Positions 7,898 through 17,475 are shown, counted from the stretch's first letter. The stretch is 64,000 nt of DNA from Persephonella atlantica (GCF_016617615.1 NZ_JAACYA010000002.1:496001-560000), one strand, 5' to 3'. Program-made: numbers and translations. Notes: a model not told the origin generated them from the letters alone.

Positions 7898-9469
7898 CTA
7901 ATTTACCTCCAGTTTTATTTTAAAATCATTATAAACCTTTGTGTGTTTCTTGTAATCCCTATTTTCCTGTGGAAAATCTGATCTGTAGTGGGTTCCTCTG
8001 CTTTCTTTTCTGTTTTTTGCTGACAATATTATACCTTTTGATAGATATATCAGATCAACAATATATCTACTGTTTGAAAACCGAGTGGCATATTTTTCCA
8101 TCTTTTCTATCTCTTCCAAAGCATAAGACAAGGAACTCTCTGACCTCTCAAGACCTACCCAGTCCCACATTAGTTTCTTTAACCTTATTAAAAGTTTTCT
8201 CCTTTCTTCAGTTGTAAGTGAATTACTCTTTTTAATATCTGATTTTATCCTTATTTTACACTGTTTTGTGTACATGTTGTATATGTAAACAGCATAGGCA
8301 GTTTTATAACCAAATGTTATACATTCTAAAAGGGAGTTGCTTGCAAGCCTGTTTGCTCCATGAATTCCTGTACAGGAAGCTTCTCCTACGGCAAATATTC
8401 CATCAACTGAGGTCTTTCCATTGGCTGTAGCCTGAATACCACCAATAGAGTAATGGGCAGCAGGAGAAACAGGAATAAGGTCAGTATCGCTGAAACCAAA
8501 ATTACTGATTAACGAATAAACTGTGGGAAACCTATTCTTTATGCTTATACCTTTTTCTTTCAGAGGTCTCAGGTCAAGAAACACTTTTTTCCCTTCTGAG
8601 TATTTCTTAAATATAGCCCTTGCAACTTCATCTCTTGGTCTCATTTCGTCAATGAATCTGTTTCCATCTTCATCAACAAGCAGAGCACCTTCCCCTCTTA
8701 TAGCTTCTGTTATCAGATAAGCAGGTTGACCTTTTATGTGGATGGCTGTAGGGTGAAACTGAACAAACTCAAGGTCTGAAAGTACACATCCTGCCCTGTA
8801 GGCAACTCCTAATGTATCGCCAGATATTTTATACGCAGATGTGTTTCTGAGGTATATAGGACTGTATCCACCTGTTGCTATAACTAAAGATTTGCTCCTT
8901 ACAACCACTTTTTTCTTTCCATCGCTCAGCAAAAGACCTATGTATCTGTTTTCCTCTGTAAGAATCTCCTCCAGATAGTAGTTAATGAGAAATTCTGCTC
9001 TATCTTTTACAAGGTTGTATAAGGTGTAACCTATCTCTGAACCTGTCCTGTCTTTAACATGTAGAACTCTTCTCTTTGAGTGACCACCCTCTCTCGTAAG
9101 AAGGATATTTCCTTCATTATCCCTATCAAAATGAACGCCATTATTGATAAGATCAACAACCCTTTCCAGCCCTTCCTCTACCAGTATTCTCACATTTTTT
9201 CGTATGCACAGTCCCCTTCCTGCCTTCAGTGTATCTCTGTAATGATTCTGAGGATCGTCGTTCCTGCCTATAGCTGCAGCTATTCCCCCCTGAGCTAAAA
9301 ATGAGTTTGAAACGGCAGGAGGCTTTTTTGTTATGATGAGAGGTTTTTCTCCAAGATTTATCAGCTGAAGAGCAGTACTTAAACCTGCTATTCCAGAACC
9401 CACAACAACTGTTTCAACAGTAATCTCAGGTAAGTGAAAGGTATCAAACTCTGTTAGATATCTTTCCAT
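7898..9469 (-). CDS. nadB: L-aspartate oxidase
   Basis: A 523-residue flavoenzyme that oxidises aspartate to iminoaspartate, the first step of de novo NAD synthesis. The FAD-binding motif VVGSGIAGLS is near residue 22-31, the substrate/flavin motifs GGIAAAIG, HVKDRTGSEIG and ATGGYSPIY follow, and PAAHYSIGGI with the later GANRLASNSLLE are typical of NadB rather than SdhA. The C-terminal helical domain is complete. It overlaps yvcK by 1 bp and its TAG ends 2 bp before the ATT of infC, so infC translation may depend on ribosomes terminating here. Confidence 0.96.
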   Translation of the reverse strand: MERYLTEFDTFHLPEITVETVVVGSGIAGLSTALQLINLGEKPLIITKKPPAVSNSFLAQGGIAAAIGRNDDPQNHYRDTLKAGRGLCIRKNVRILVEEGLERVVDLINNGVHFDRDNEGNILLTREGGHSKRRVLHVKDRTGSEIGYTLYNLVKDRAEFLINYYLEEILTEENRYIGLLLSDGKKKVVVRSKSLVIATGGYSPIYLRNTSAYKISGDTLGVAYRAGCVLSDLEFVQFHPTAIHIKGQPAYLITEAIRGEGALLVDEDGNRFIDEMRPRDEVARAIFKKYSEGKKVFLDLRPLKEKGISIKNRFPTVYSLISNFGFSDTDLIPVSPAAHYSIGGIQATANGKTSVDGIFAVGEASCTGIHGANRLASNSLLECITFGYKTAYAVYIYNMYTKQCKIRIKSDIKKSNSLTTEERRKLLIRLKKLMWDWVGLERSESSLSYALEEIEKMEKYATRFSNSRYIVDLIYLSKGIILSAKNRKESRGTHYRSDFPQENRDYKKHTKVYNDFKIKLEVN

Positions 9470-10452
9470 TAAGCTGCATTTCTTTTTTTGATTCTCTTTA
9501 ATATTTTATCAATTAATGCTGTTAACTTGTATGGATTATGCCTGACGTAATCTCCTGTTTCCAGCAGGTCTTCTGCAAAAACTGTTATTCCCATTCTGGA
9601 TATATTTCCTGCATCTACAGTAACAGGTTCAGCATTTTCTTTCATATACTTCCTCAGTAGCTCATCAGGAGGAACTGTAGTGTTAACAACAGCAGCATCA
9701 ATAAAAGGCTTTCCTACTGCACTGTGGATAGCTTTTATATGGTCTGAAGCAGTAAACTGGTCAGTTTCACCATACTGGGTCATCACGTTACATATGTATA
9801 TCTTGTAAGCTTTGCTTTTGAGAACTGCATCTTTTATGTCGCTGACAAGCAGATTAGGGATAATGCTGGTAAAAAGACTACCTGGACCAAGGATAATTAC
9901 ATCTGCTTCCATTATCTTTTGAACAGCTTCTTCTGGAGCTTTCACATTGGAAGGTTCCATCCATATATTTTTTATCTTTCCTTTCAGCTGTTTACCGTAC
10001 TCTGTTATCTGGGTTTCTCCTTTTATCACTGCTCCGTCTGTAAACTCTGCCACAATATCCACCATCTCATCTGTAGATGGTATTATCTTTCCCTTTATTT
10101 TCAGAATGTCTGAGGTAATCTCAACAGCATCAAGAAAATCTCCTGTGATTTTCGTTAAGACTGAGAGGAAAAGGTTACCAAAAGAATGTCCTTTTAGACC
10201 ATTACCTTCCGTAAATCTATACTGGAAAACCTTTGCAAGGATATCTTCATCTTCAGCAAGAGCTACAATGCAGTTCCTGATGTCTCCAGGGGCTGGTATC
10301 TGCATCTCTTCTCTCAGCCTTCCGGAACTTCCCCCATTGTCTGCAACTGTTACAATAGCAGACAGATCTGTTATTGTGTGGGGAACCAGATGTTTTATCC
10401 CCCTGAGCAGAGATGACAATCCTGTTCCTCCGCCTATTGCAACAACCTTCAT
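9469..10452 (-). CDS. yvcK: YvcK/CofD-like gluconeogenesis factor
   Basis: A 327-residue cytosolic protein of the CofD-like UPF0052 family. The N-terminal GGGTGLSSLLRG loop and the ADNGGSSGRLR and GPGSLFTS motifs match YvcK, which binds UDP-GlcNAc and links central carbon status with cell-wall precursor supply in Firmicutes. No rapZ or whiA neighbours are present, so the role here may differ. SD GAGGAG precedes ATG. It lies 1 bp after mtnA and overlaps nadB by 1 bp, inside a rimO-mtnA-yvcK-nadB-infC series. Confidence 0.88.
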   Translation of the reverse strand: MKVVAIGGGTGLSSLLRGIKHLVPHTITDLSAIVTVADNGGSSGRLREEMQIPAPGDIRNCIVALAEDEDILAKVFQYRFTEGNGLKGHSFGNLFLSVLTKITGDFLDAVEITSDILKIKGKIIPSTDEMVDIVAEFTDGAVIKGETQITEYGKQLKGKIKNIWMEPSNVKAPEEAVQKIMEADVIILGPGSLFTSIIPNLLVSDIKDAVLKSKAYKIYICNVMTQYGETDQFTASDHIKAIHSAVGKPFIDAAVVNTTVPPDELLRKYMKENAEPVTVDAGNISRMGITVFAEDLLETGDYVRHNPYKLTALIDKILKRIKKRNAA

Positions 10453-10453
10453 T

Positions 10454-11515
10454 TTACTCTCCTCTGTATTTAAAAAACTGTTTTATATGTTCTTCATTAA
10501 CATGGGATATTATACCTTTTTCGGTAATTATAGCTGTTATGTTAGATGAAGGAGTGATGTCAAAGGAGTAATTAATAGCCCTGCTTTTTTGTGGTGCAAT
10601 ATCACACTCTCCACACCTTTTAACTTCTTCTTCAGACCTTTCTTCTATTACAATATCTTCTCCTTTTTCTGTTTTCAAATCAAAAGTTGAAGTTGGAGCA
10701 GCTACATAAAAAGGTATATTGTGCTCTTTAGCTAAAACAGAAAGGGCATATGTTCCTATCTTATTTGCAACATCTCCATTCCTTGTTATTCTGTCAGCAC
10801 CTACAATCACAGCATCTATCATTCCCCTTTTCATTAAAAATCCTGCAGAGCTGTCTGTTATAAGGTAATGGGGAATACCTTCATAAACAAGCTCCCAGGC
10901 TGTAAGTCTTGCTCCCTGAAGGTAAGGCCGTGTCTCATCAACATAAACAGTTATATTTTTCCCTTCCTCATATGCACTTCTGATTACTCCCAGTGCCGTG
11001 CCCCAACCAGATGTGGCCAGTGCTCCTGTATTACAGTGGGTCAGAACATTTGCCTTTTCAGGAAGTAGTACCTGACCATAACCTCCGATAGACCTATTTG
11101 CATGATAGTCTTCCAGTTCTATCTTTTCTGCCTCTTTAAAAAGCTGGTGAACAATCTGCTCTCTACTTTCCCCGTTTTCCAGAAGTCTGTTAAATCTGTT
11201 CCACATTCTGTCCAGTGCCCAGAAAAGATTTACCGCTGTTGGCCGTGTCCTTTCTAAAATGTTTTTTATCTCTTCAGCTTTTTTTAAATCTTCCCCTTTT
11301 TCTACCAGCTCCTTTACGCCTATTGCGAAACCATAAGCTCCCACTATACCTATAAGGGGGGCTCCTCTAATAACCATATTTTTAATGGCGTCTGCAACTT
11401 CCTGACAGTTTGAAAGTTCAACCCACTTTGTTTTTACTGGAAGTTCTAACTGATTTATAACATACAGCTTTAAATCTTTAACTTTTATAGGTCTTAAATC
11501 CTTTATTCTCCTCAA
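10454..11515 (-). CDS. mtnA: S-methyl-5-thioribose-1-phosphate isomerase
   Basis: A 353-residue eIF2B-like isomerase of methionine salvage, converting MTR-1-P to methylthioribulose-1-P. Catalytic Cys is in [16 protein letters not shown] and the catalytic Asp in [19 protein letters not shown]; the [11 protein letters not shown] segment near residue 48 is also diagnostic. Start is TTG, 7 bp after AGGAGG. No other mtn genes are visible. The closely related ribose-1,5-bisphosphate isomerases are an alternative, but the CNTGALAT motif and length suit MtnA. Confidence 0.93.
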   Translation of the reverse strand: MRRIKDLRPIKVKDLKLYVINQLELPVKTKWVELSNCQEVADAIKNMVIRGAPLIGIVGAYGFAIGVKELVEKGEDLKKAEEIKNILERTRPTAVNLFWALDRMWNRFNRLLENGESREQIVHQLFKEAEKIELEDYHANRSIGGYGQVLLPEKANVLTHCNTGALATSGWGTALGVIRSAYEEGKNITVYVDETRPYLQGARLTAWELVYEGIPHYLITDSSAGFLMKRGMIDAVIVGADRITRNGDVANKIGTYALSVLAKEHNIPFYVAAPTSTFDLKTEKGEDIVIEERSEEEVKRCGECDIAPQKSRAINYSFDITPSSNITAIITEKGIISHVNEEHIKQFFKYRGE

Positions 11516-11568
11516 ATTTTCCTCCTGAAAGGTATAGGTTTAGGATATGCAAATTTTTTGCCAGAATT

Positions 11569-12864
11569 TTACAGCAGTTCTCCCACCATATCAACTGTAT
11601 CAACCACATCTTTTATTTTCACCTTTGCAAATTCTCCAATCTTTACAGGCTGTGTTGCTTCCACATACACAATACCATCTATCTCAAAGGCCGACCTGTA
11701 AGTTCTCCCTACTGGAAGTGTTTCCCATTCTTCAGAAAAACCGTCTATAAGCAGTTCCATCTCTTTACCAACCATCTGTCTGTTTTTCTCTTCTGTTATC
11801 CTTTCCTGCAGCTGCAGTATCTCATTTTTTCTCCTCAGTTTTTCTTCTTGAGGCACTGCATCTTCAAATCTTTCGAAGGCTGGTGTTCTTTCTTCATGGG
11901 AATAGGTAAATACGCCAAGCCAGTCAAATTTAGCATCAGATATAAACTCTTTTAATGCCTCAAATTCTTTCTCTGTTTCTGTCGGAAAACCAACAATAAC
12001 AGCCGTTCTCACGGCAGCTTCAGGAATGTATTTCTCTTTCCATTCTAAAATCTTTTCTATCCTGCTTTTTCTGTATCCCCTCATCATATCTTTCAGCAGC
12101 TTGTCTTCACTGTGCTGAATAGGCATCTCAAGATATCTGACCAACTTTTCACTATCTTTCATTCTCTTGAAGAAATCCTCATCTATAGTGGTCGGATACA
12201 GATAGTAAAGTCTTATCCACTTTATTCCTTCTATCTTCTCTAACTGCTTTATCAGTTCCCACAGTTTTTGCTTTCCATACAGGTCTGTGCCGTAGAATGA
12301 TGTATCCTGAGAGACAATGTTTATCTCTTTAACTCCCTTATCTGCAAGAGCTTTTGCCTCATCAACAATACTTTGAATACTTCTGCTCCTGTGTCTTCCT
12401 CTTATCTGGGGTATGGCACAGAAGGCACATGTATGATCACACCCTTCTGATATCTTCAGGTAAGCTGTATGGGAAGGAGTGGTTATTACCCTTTCTCTGT
12501 ATATGTTTATATCCTTTTCAGGTATTTCTATTCCTATCTTCTCTGGGATTTTCAGCTCCTGTTTAAGGTCTACAAACATATCAACCTCTGGTATTTCTCT
12601 TTCTAACTCTTCTTTGTATCTTTCAACAAGACATCCTGTAACAACTATCTTTTTTCCGTATTTTTTGAGTCTTGAAATCTCCAAAATTGTATCTATAGAC
12701 TCTTCCTTTGCTGCATCAATAAAACCGCAGGTGTTTATTATAATAACGTCAGCATCTTCAAGACTTGAGACAATTTCAGCTTTGCCTGTTTTCAGTTTTC
12801 CCAGTAATAATTCTGTATCAACTAAATTTTTGGGACATCCAAGACTGACAACACCTATTTTCAA
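11569..12864 (-). CDS. rimO: ribosomal protein S12 methylthiotransferase
   Basis: A 431-residue radical-SAM enzyme that adds a methylthio group to the conserved Asp of S12. The UPF0004 N-terminal domain begins SLGCPKNLVDTE, which separates RimO from MiaB (GCQMN). The radical-SAM cluster CDHTCAFCAIP and RGRHRSR lie near residues 145-160, and a TRAM RNA/protein-binding domain forms the last ~65 residues. The three N-terminal domain cysteines for the second cluster are visible (GC, NTCG, TGCL). Start is TTG behind AGGAGG. It heads the rimO-to-infC series. Confidence 0.95.
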   Translation of the reverse strand: MKIGVVSLGCPKNLVDTELLLGKLKTGKAEIVSSLEDADVIIINTCGFIDAAKEESIDTILEISRLKKYGKKIVVTGCLVERYKEELEREIPEVDMFVDLKQELKIPEKIGIEIPEKDINIYRERVITTPSHTAYLKISEGCDHTCAFCAIPQIRGRHRSRSIQSIVDEAKALADKGVKEINIVSQDTSFYGTDLYGKQKLWELIKQLEKIEGIKWIRLYYLYPTTIDEDFFKRMKDSEKLVRYLEMPIQHSEDKLLKDMMRGYRKSRIEKILEWKEKYIPEAAVRTAVIVGFPTETEKEFEALKEFISDAKFDWLGVFTYSHEERTPAFERFEDAVPQEEKLRRKNEILQLQERITEEKNRQMVGKEMELLIDGFSEEWETLPVGRTYRSAFEIDGIVYVEATQPVKIGEFAKVKIKDVVDTVDMVGELL

Positions 12865-12902
12865 CTACTTACCTCCTGCTGTTGCTTCGTCTTACACAGA
12901 TA

Positions 12903-14162
12903 CTATGCAGAAACTCTGTTTTTTCCAGAACTCTTTGCTCTGTAAAGTGCCTTATCTGCAAGAGATATAAGTGAGTATATATCTTCCACATTATCTATGG
13001 AGGAAACTCCAACAGATATGGTTACAGTTTCTTCAAAGTTACCACATTTAATCTTTGAACCTGAAAGCTTTTTAATTATCTTCTCCATTATACGAACAGC
13101 ATCTTCCTTTGTTGCAAACGGGAATAAAATGAAAAATTCCTCCCCACCATATCTGAATATAAAGTCTGATTTTCTCAAACTACTTTGTATTTCCTGAGCA
13201 ATCTTTTTCAAAACACAGTCTCCAACCTGATGTCCGTATTTATCGTTTATCTTTTTGAAATTATCAATATCAACCATTGCAACAGATAACGGTCTTCTTG
13301 ATATCTTTGCTATATGAAAGTTTGAAGAAAGTATAAACTCAAGACTTCTTCTACTTAAAACTTTTGTTAGTGGGTCTATGTTTGCATCTTCTTCGTACAT
13401 AACAGCAAACGTTAGACCAAGTAAACTGACAAACTTCCCAACAAGATTAAAAAATTCTAAATATTCAAGTAGCAGGTGCTTATAATCTCTTTTCTCAAGA
13501 AAATGATAAATCTGTATAGCACTGCCATGAATCTTCTTATGGAGCGTTATTATCTCTGTTCTATATTCATCAAATATTCCTAAACCGTCAGCATGTTCGA
13601 GTCTTCTACCAAGGTCACAGTTGTAATGTCCAAGGGGAATACTGCTTTTATATCTCAGCTTCTTCACATCTTCCAATAGCTTATTTACCCATATAAGATG
13701 GTCTCTAACAAAAGGTTTCAATGTACTTTCGGAATTTTTCAGTATCCTCAGCTTCTCTCTTATCCAGTCTTTGTCCTGTTTTATATTTTCTGAGAGATAT
13801 CCGTAGGCTATTTTATTTTCTAAAAATTTCATTCTGTTTTCTATAAAGCTGATTTTATACAGAAATGTTGCTGTGTTCTCTTCAATCTGAGACAGGATTA
13901 CAGCAATTTCAGGAAGAAGATAGTTATTTATATCTAAGATAAGCATATACGACACATCTTTTTTAAAAAGTTTCCTCCCCAGTAAAAAAGCTTTTGGTTT
14001 TATCTCATGTAGATTTTCTTTCCCTTTTAACAGTTCCTTTACAAGGGCAATATATTCCTCTTTAATTTTCTCTATTTCTTCCGAAAAATCTTTATAGATT
14101 TCAAAATTTCTGTGGAGAAATTCTGTGATTTTTAAGGATATATATTCAGAAAGCTTATCCAT
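12903..14162 (-). CDS. diguanylate cyclase with CZB zinc-sensor domain
   Basis: A 419-residue cytosolic protein. Residues 1-145 are helical with no recognised family. Residues ~150-225 contain a chemoreceptor zinc-binding (CZB) domain: His155, Cys182 (NCDLGR), His208 and His212 (HKKIH), with ligand spacing 27-26-4, close to the 30-27-4 of E. coli DgcZ. Residues 255-419 are a GGDEF domain with an active GGEEF (339-343) and an intact product-inhibition RxxD (330-333). The inference is zinc-inhibited synthesis of c-di-GMP. It is divergent from cpoB with overlapping promoters. A PilZ receptor lies at 62.5 kb. Confidence 0.88.
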   Translation of the reverse strand: MDKLSEYISLKITEFLHRNFEIYKDFSEEIEKIKEEYIALVKELLKGKENLHEIKPKAFLLGRKLFKKDVSYMLILDINNYLLPEIAVILSQIEENTATFLYKISFIENRMKFLENKIAYGYLSENIKQDKDWIREKLRILKNSESTLKPFVRDHLIWVNKLLEDVKKLRYKSSIPLGHYNCDLGRRLEHADGLGIFDEYRTEIITLHKKIHGSAIQIYHFLEKRDYKHLLLEYLEFFNLVGKFVSLLGLTFAVMYEEDANIDPLTKVLSRRSLEFILSSNFHIAKISRRPLSVAMVDIDNFKKINDKYGHQVGDCVLKKIAQEIQSSLRKSDFIFRYGGEEFFILFPFATKEDAVRIMEKIIKKLSGSKIKCGNFEETVTISVGVSSIDNVEDIYSLISLADKALYRAKSSGKNRVSA

Positions 14163-14173
14163 ATCAGGTCACC

Positions 14174-14203
14174 TTGAAACAAGTATACCAACAATTATAT
14201 ATT
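14174..14203 (+). promoter_or_regulatory. predicted promoter of cpoB-uppS-cdsA
   Basis: TTGAAA (14174-14179) and TATATT (14198-14203) are 18 bp apart, upstream of the cpoB ATG at 14240. It overlaps head-on with the minus-strand promoter of the cyclase gene, so the two may compete for polymerase. Confidence 0.5.
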
Positions 14204-14222
14204 TACTATGTCTGTTTAACAA
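14194..14222 (-). promoter_or_regulatory. predicted promoter of the CZB-GGDEF gene
   Basis: On the minus strand TTGTTA (14217-14222) and a perfect TATAAT (14194-14199) have ideal 17 bp spacing. The -10 lies about 32 bp upstream of the cyclase ATG. Confidence 0.6.
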
Positions 14223-14239
14223 GCAGTTTGGAGGATAAA

Positions 14240-14920
14240 ATGAAAAAATATCTTTTATTAATCCCTGCAGCAACCCTGATATCTGCCTGCGTCAAACAGG
14301 AAGATATTGACCTTTTACAGAAGGAACTTATAGAGGTTAAAAAAGAGCTTGCACAACTGAAACAGAATCAGACTCAGATGAAAGAAGATATAGCCCAGCT
14401 GTCAAAAAGAGTAGATAACGTATCAAAAACCGCTTCCCAAAACGCTTTAGAACTGCAGAAATTAAAATCCTTTGGAAAGGTAGAAAAAGAAACTCTTCCT
14501 AAAGAAGGAGAAGAACAGGTTAAGATACCAGAAAAACCTGACAGACTGTACAAATACGCTCTGGATGCTTATTTTAAAGGAAAAATGGAAGAAGCAAGGG
14601 AAGGATTTAAAAAATTTATAGACAGGTACAAAGATTCTGAGCTTTATGATAATGCATTGTTCTGGCTTGGACAGATTTATTATGCAGAAGGCAGATACAG
14701 CGTAGCTTTAAAAACATTTGACAGAATTATCAATGGATGCAAAGCAGGTGAGATTTTAGACTGTAATAAACTCCCTGCTGCCATGCTGAAAAAAGCCCAG
14801 TGTCATCTAAAATTGGGAGAAAAAAGTAAAGCCCTTAAAATTTTAAAAACTATTATTGACAACTTTCCAGATACAGAAGAGGCAGAAATTTCCCGTAAAA
14901 AATTAGAGGAACTGAGATAA
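14240..14920 (+). CDS. cpoB: CpoB/YbgF-like periplasmic TPR lipoprotein
   Basis: A 226-residue protein starting at the ATG 5 bp after GGAGG (14230-14234); a longer upstream reading would run through the promoter. A signal peptide ends in the lipobox LISAC. Residues ~25-80 are a heptad coiled coil (KELIEVKKELAQLKQ), followed by the YbgF-type TPR region from YKYALDAYFKGKMEEA onward with FWLGQIYYAEGRY. CpoB coordinates outer-membrane constriction with peptidoglycan synthesis through the Tol-Pal machine, though E. coli CpoB is not lipidated. It is adjacent to uppS with a 1 bp overlap. tol/pal genes are not in view. Confidence 0.75.
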   Translation: MKKYLLLIPAATLISACVKQEDIDLLQKELIEVKKELAQLKQNQTQMKEDIAQLSKRVDNVSKTASQNALELQKLKSFGKVEKETLPKEGEEQVKIPEKPDRLYKYALDAYFKGKMEEAREGFKKFIDRYKDSELYDNALFWLGQIYYAEGRYSVALKTFDRIINGCKAGEILDCNKLPAAMLKKAQCHLKLGEKSKALKILKTIIDNFPDTEEAEISRKKLEELR

Positions 14921-15621
14921 TGGAAAATCTGTACAAAATTCCCTATCACGTGGCCATCATTATGGATGGTAATGGAAGATGGGCAAGGAGGAGAGGACTG
15001 CCCAGAGTTTACGGACATAGAGAGGGAGCAAAAAGGGTGGAAGATATTATTGAGATATCCAGAGAAGTAGGTATAAAGTGGCTGTCTGTGTTTGCATTTT
15101 CCACAGAAAACTGGGAAAGACCTAAAGAAGAAGTAGATGCCATAATGTCTCTGCTGGTAGAGTACATAAACAAAAAAGTTCCCTATCTGATAGAAAAAGA
15201 TATAAGACTAAGGTTTATGGGAAGGATAGAGCAGCTTCCAGGTATGATAAAAGAATCGGTGATAGAAGGAGAAAAAGCAACACAGCACTGCAGCTCAATG
15301 AATTTTGTTGTGGCGCTGAATTACAGCGGAAAGGCAGAGCTGATAGATGCCTTTAACAAGGCACTGAAAGAAGGGAAGGAGATTAAAGAAGAAAAAGAGT
15401 TAAGAAAGTTCTTTTACATTCCTGAGATGCCTGATCCAGACCTGCTGATAAGAACAAGTGGAGAGGAAAGAATATCCAACTTTATGCTGTGGCAGATGGC
15501 TTATACAGAATTTTACTTCACACACACCCTCTGGCCTGATTTTGACAGAGAAGAATTTATGAGAGCACTTTATGAATACCAGAGCAGAGAAAGAAGGTTT
15601 GGGAAGGTGTTTTCTGTATGA
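14920..15621 (+). CDS. uppS: undecaprenyl diphosphate synthase
   Basis: A 233-residue cis-prenyltransferase making the C55 lipid carrier of cell-wall synthesis from FPP and IPP. The MDGNGRWARRRG catalytic motif near residue 16-27 and the FSTENWERP, LRFMG and DLLIRTSGEERISNFMLWQ motifs are all intact. It overlaps cpoB by 1 bp and cdsA by 4 bp, the common uppS-cdsA pair. Assignment is secure. Confidence 0.97.
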   Translation: MENLYKIPYHVAIIMDGNGRWARRRGLPRVYGHREGAKRVEDIIEISREVGIKWLSVFAFSTENWERPKEEVDAIMSLLVEYINKKVPYLIEKDIRLRFMGRIEQLPGMIKESVIEGEKATQHCSSMNFVVALNYSGKAELIDAFNKALKEGKEIKEEKELRKFFYIPEMPDPDLLIRTSGEERISNFMLWQMAYTEFYFTHTLWPDFDREEFMRALYEYQSRERRFGKVFSV

Positions 15622-16382
15622 GTAATCTGCTGATAAGAACCTTTTCAGGTATTCTCCTTGCAGTAATAGCTGTTATTGCTGTTGTTTATCTGCCTTCATG
15701 GCTTTTTAAGATATTAACAGGAATATTGGCAGGAGTTGGGGCGTGGGAGGTTTTTCATCTTTTAGAAAAACGGTACAGAAATCTTATGCCCGCTCTATCT
15801 GGAATAACAGGATTTGTCAGCTCTATACTTTTACTTTTCTTATCTCCATATCTGTCTTTGTTTTTGATTTTCCTTTACAGCTTTTTTATAGCCCACAGGA
15901 AGTACAGCATTGACAGACTTACAGCTTCTGTGTTTGGTCTGGTTTATCCTGTATCTTTTATATCCTCCTTAGGTATCCTCCACGAAGAAAACAGATATAT
16001 CCTCCTTGTTTTATTTGCAACTGTGTGGGCTGGAGATACTTTTGCCTATTTTGTTGGAAAAGGTTTCGGAAGACATAAGTTTGCTCCCAGACTATCTCCT
16101 AAAAAAACATGGGAAGGAGCTGCCGGAGGATTTTTAGGGGCAGTTATCTGTGGAGCAGCACTCAGCTTTTATCTGGGAATAAAAGATGCCGTAATTCCTG
16201 TCGTTATAGCAGGTGTTCTCATGCAGATAGGAGATCTGTTTGAAAGCTTTATAAAGAGACAGGTAGGAGAAAAGGACTCCTCCCATCTTATACCGGGACA
16301 CGGGGGAGTATTAGACAGGATAGATGCTCTTATGTTTGCATCTGTAGTTTTTCTGATTTTTTACCAGATTAAAAGTATCTAA
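15618..16382 (+). CDS. cdsA: phosphatidate cytidylyltransferase
   Basis: A 254-residue polytopic inner-membrane protein (about seven hydrophobic spans) that makes CDP-diacylglycerol from phosphatidate and CTP. The C-terminal CdsA signature is complete: SFIKRQVGEKDSS, then PGHGGVLDRIDAL. The upstream LSPKKTWEGAAGG motif is also present. It supplies the CDP-lipid used by the CDP-alcohol transferases. The 3' end overlaps the convergent mqnC by 14 bp. Confidence 0.95.
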   Translation: MSNLLIRTFSGILLAVIAVIAVVYLPSWLFKILTGILAGVGAWEVFHLLEKRYRNLMPALSGITGFVSSILLLFLSPYLSLFLIFLYSFFIAHRKYSIDRLTASVFGLVYPVSFISSLGILHEENRYILLVLFATVWAGDTFAYFVGKGFGRHKFAPRLSPKKTWEGAAGGFLGAVICGAALSFYLGIKDAVIPVVIAGVLMQIGDLFESFIKRQVGEKDSSHLIPGHGGVLDRIDALMFASVVFLIFYQIKSI

Positions 16383-17475
16383 CTATGTTGTAGTATGTGT
16401 CCCTCTGAGCTGGTTTAAATCCAGCCTTCCTGATTATGTCTGCCATTTTTTCAGGTTTTGGAGCTGCAACTTTCCATCCTGTTGATGCAACCACATTTTC
16501 CTCTATCATTGTACTCCCAAGGTCGTTTGCTCCAAAATGAAGCCCAACTGGTCCCACCTTCATGGTCTGTGTTACGTGGGAAGACTGGATGTTATCAAAG
16601 TTGTCAAGAAAAATCCTTGATACTGCCAAAACCTTCAGATAGTAAACAGTTGTTGCCGTTTCTATGTGGTCTAACTTTGTTCCTCCTTTCTGGAAAGTCC
16701 ATGGTATAAAAGCAGTAAAGTATCCTCTTTCTTCCTTTAACGACTCATCCTGAAGCTCTCTTATTCTTGATAGGTGCTCTATTATATGTTCAGGTTTTTC
16801 AACATGTCCAAACATCATTGTTGCTGTTGTTTTCATACCAAGCTGATGGGCTGACCTGTGAACCTCAAGCCACGTCTGTGTGCTAACCTTGTTTGACGAA
16901 ATCTGAACTCTTATTTCATCAGACAGTATCTCAGCTCCTCCACCGGGGACGCTGTCAAGTCCAGCTTCCTGAAGAATTTTCAGAACATCTTTTATGGAAA
17001 TGCCCTCTAACTTAGATATATAAAAAATTTCAGAAGCTGAAAGTGAATGTATCTGAATCTGGGGAAACCTCTCTTTTATACCTTTGAAAAGCTGAACATA
17101 AAAATCTATCCTGAGCTGTGGATTGAGACCTCCCTGCATCAAAAGTGTTGTTCCTCCCCATTCCACAAGCTCCTGAATTTTTGCATATATCTCCTCAAAA
17201 TCAAGTGTGTATGCATCAGGAGAATTAACCTTTGTCTGGAAGGCACAGAACTTACATCCAGCAACACACACATTGGTGTAGTTTACATTCCTGTCAACCA
17301 CAAATGTAACCAGATTATCCGGATGCTTCCTCCTGCGAACATAATCAGCCAGCCTTCCAACTGTGAGAAGGTCTGCTTCTTTTAGCAGAAAAAGGGCCTC
17401 TTCCTCTCTTATTCTCTCACCATTGAAGACTTTCTCATATATATGTTCCATCTTTAGATCTACTGCACTTTTCAT
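16369..17475 (-). CDS. mqnC: cyclic dehypoxanthinyl futalosine synthase
   Basis: A 368-residue radical-SAM enzyme of the futalosine menaquinone pathway that cyclises dehypoxanthinyl futalosine. The iron-sulfur motif CVAGCKFCAF follows RNVNYTN near residue 66. The MQGGLNPQLRIDFY segment and PGGGAEILSDE favour MqnC over MqnE, which has a different glycine motif. The presence of this pathway fits an Aquificota-type respiratory chain. It lies divergent from a small membrane-protein gene with back-to-back promoters. CofG/CofH are more distant alternatives. Confidence 0.93.
   Translation of the reverse strand: MKSAVDLKMEHIYEKVFNGERIREEEALFLLKEADLLTVGRLADYVRRRKHPDNLVTFVVDRNVNYTNVCVAGCKFCAFQTKVNSPDAYTLDFEEIYAKIQELVEWGGTTLLMQGGLNPQLRIDFYVQLFKGIKERFPQIQIHSLSASEIFYISKLEGISIKDVLKILQEAGLDSVPGGGAEILSDEIRVQISSNKVSTQTWLEVHRSAHQLGMKTTATMMFGHVEKPEHIIEHLSRIRELQDESLKEERGYFTAFIPWTFQKGGTKLDHIETATTVYYLKVLAVSRIFLDNFDNIQSSHVTQTMKVGPVGLHFGANDLGSTMIEENVVASTGWKVAAPKPEKMADIIRKAGFKPAQRDTYYNIVRYF

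Noticed and set aside
14174-14239. Longer N-terminus for CpoB
   Set aside because: The extension has no ribosome site, spans both promoters and would mask a clean lipoprotein signal at ATG 14240.
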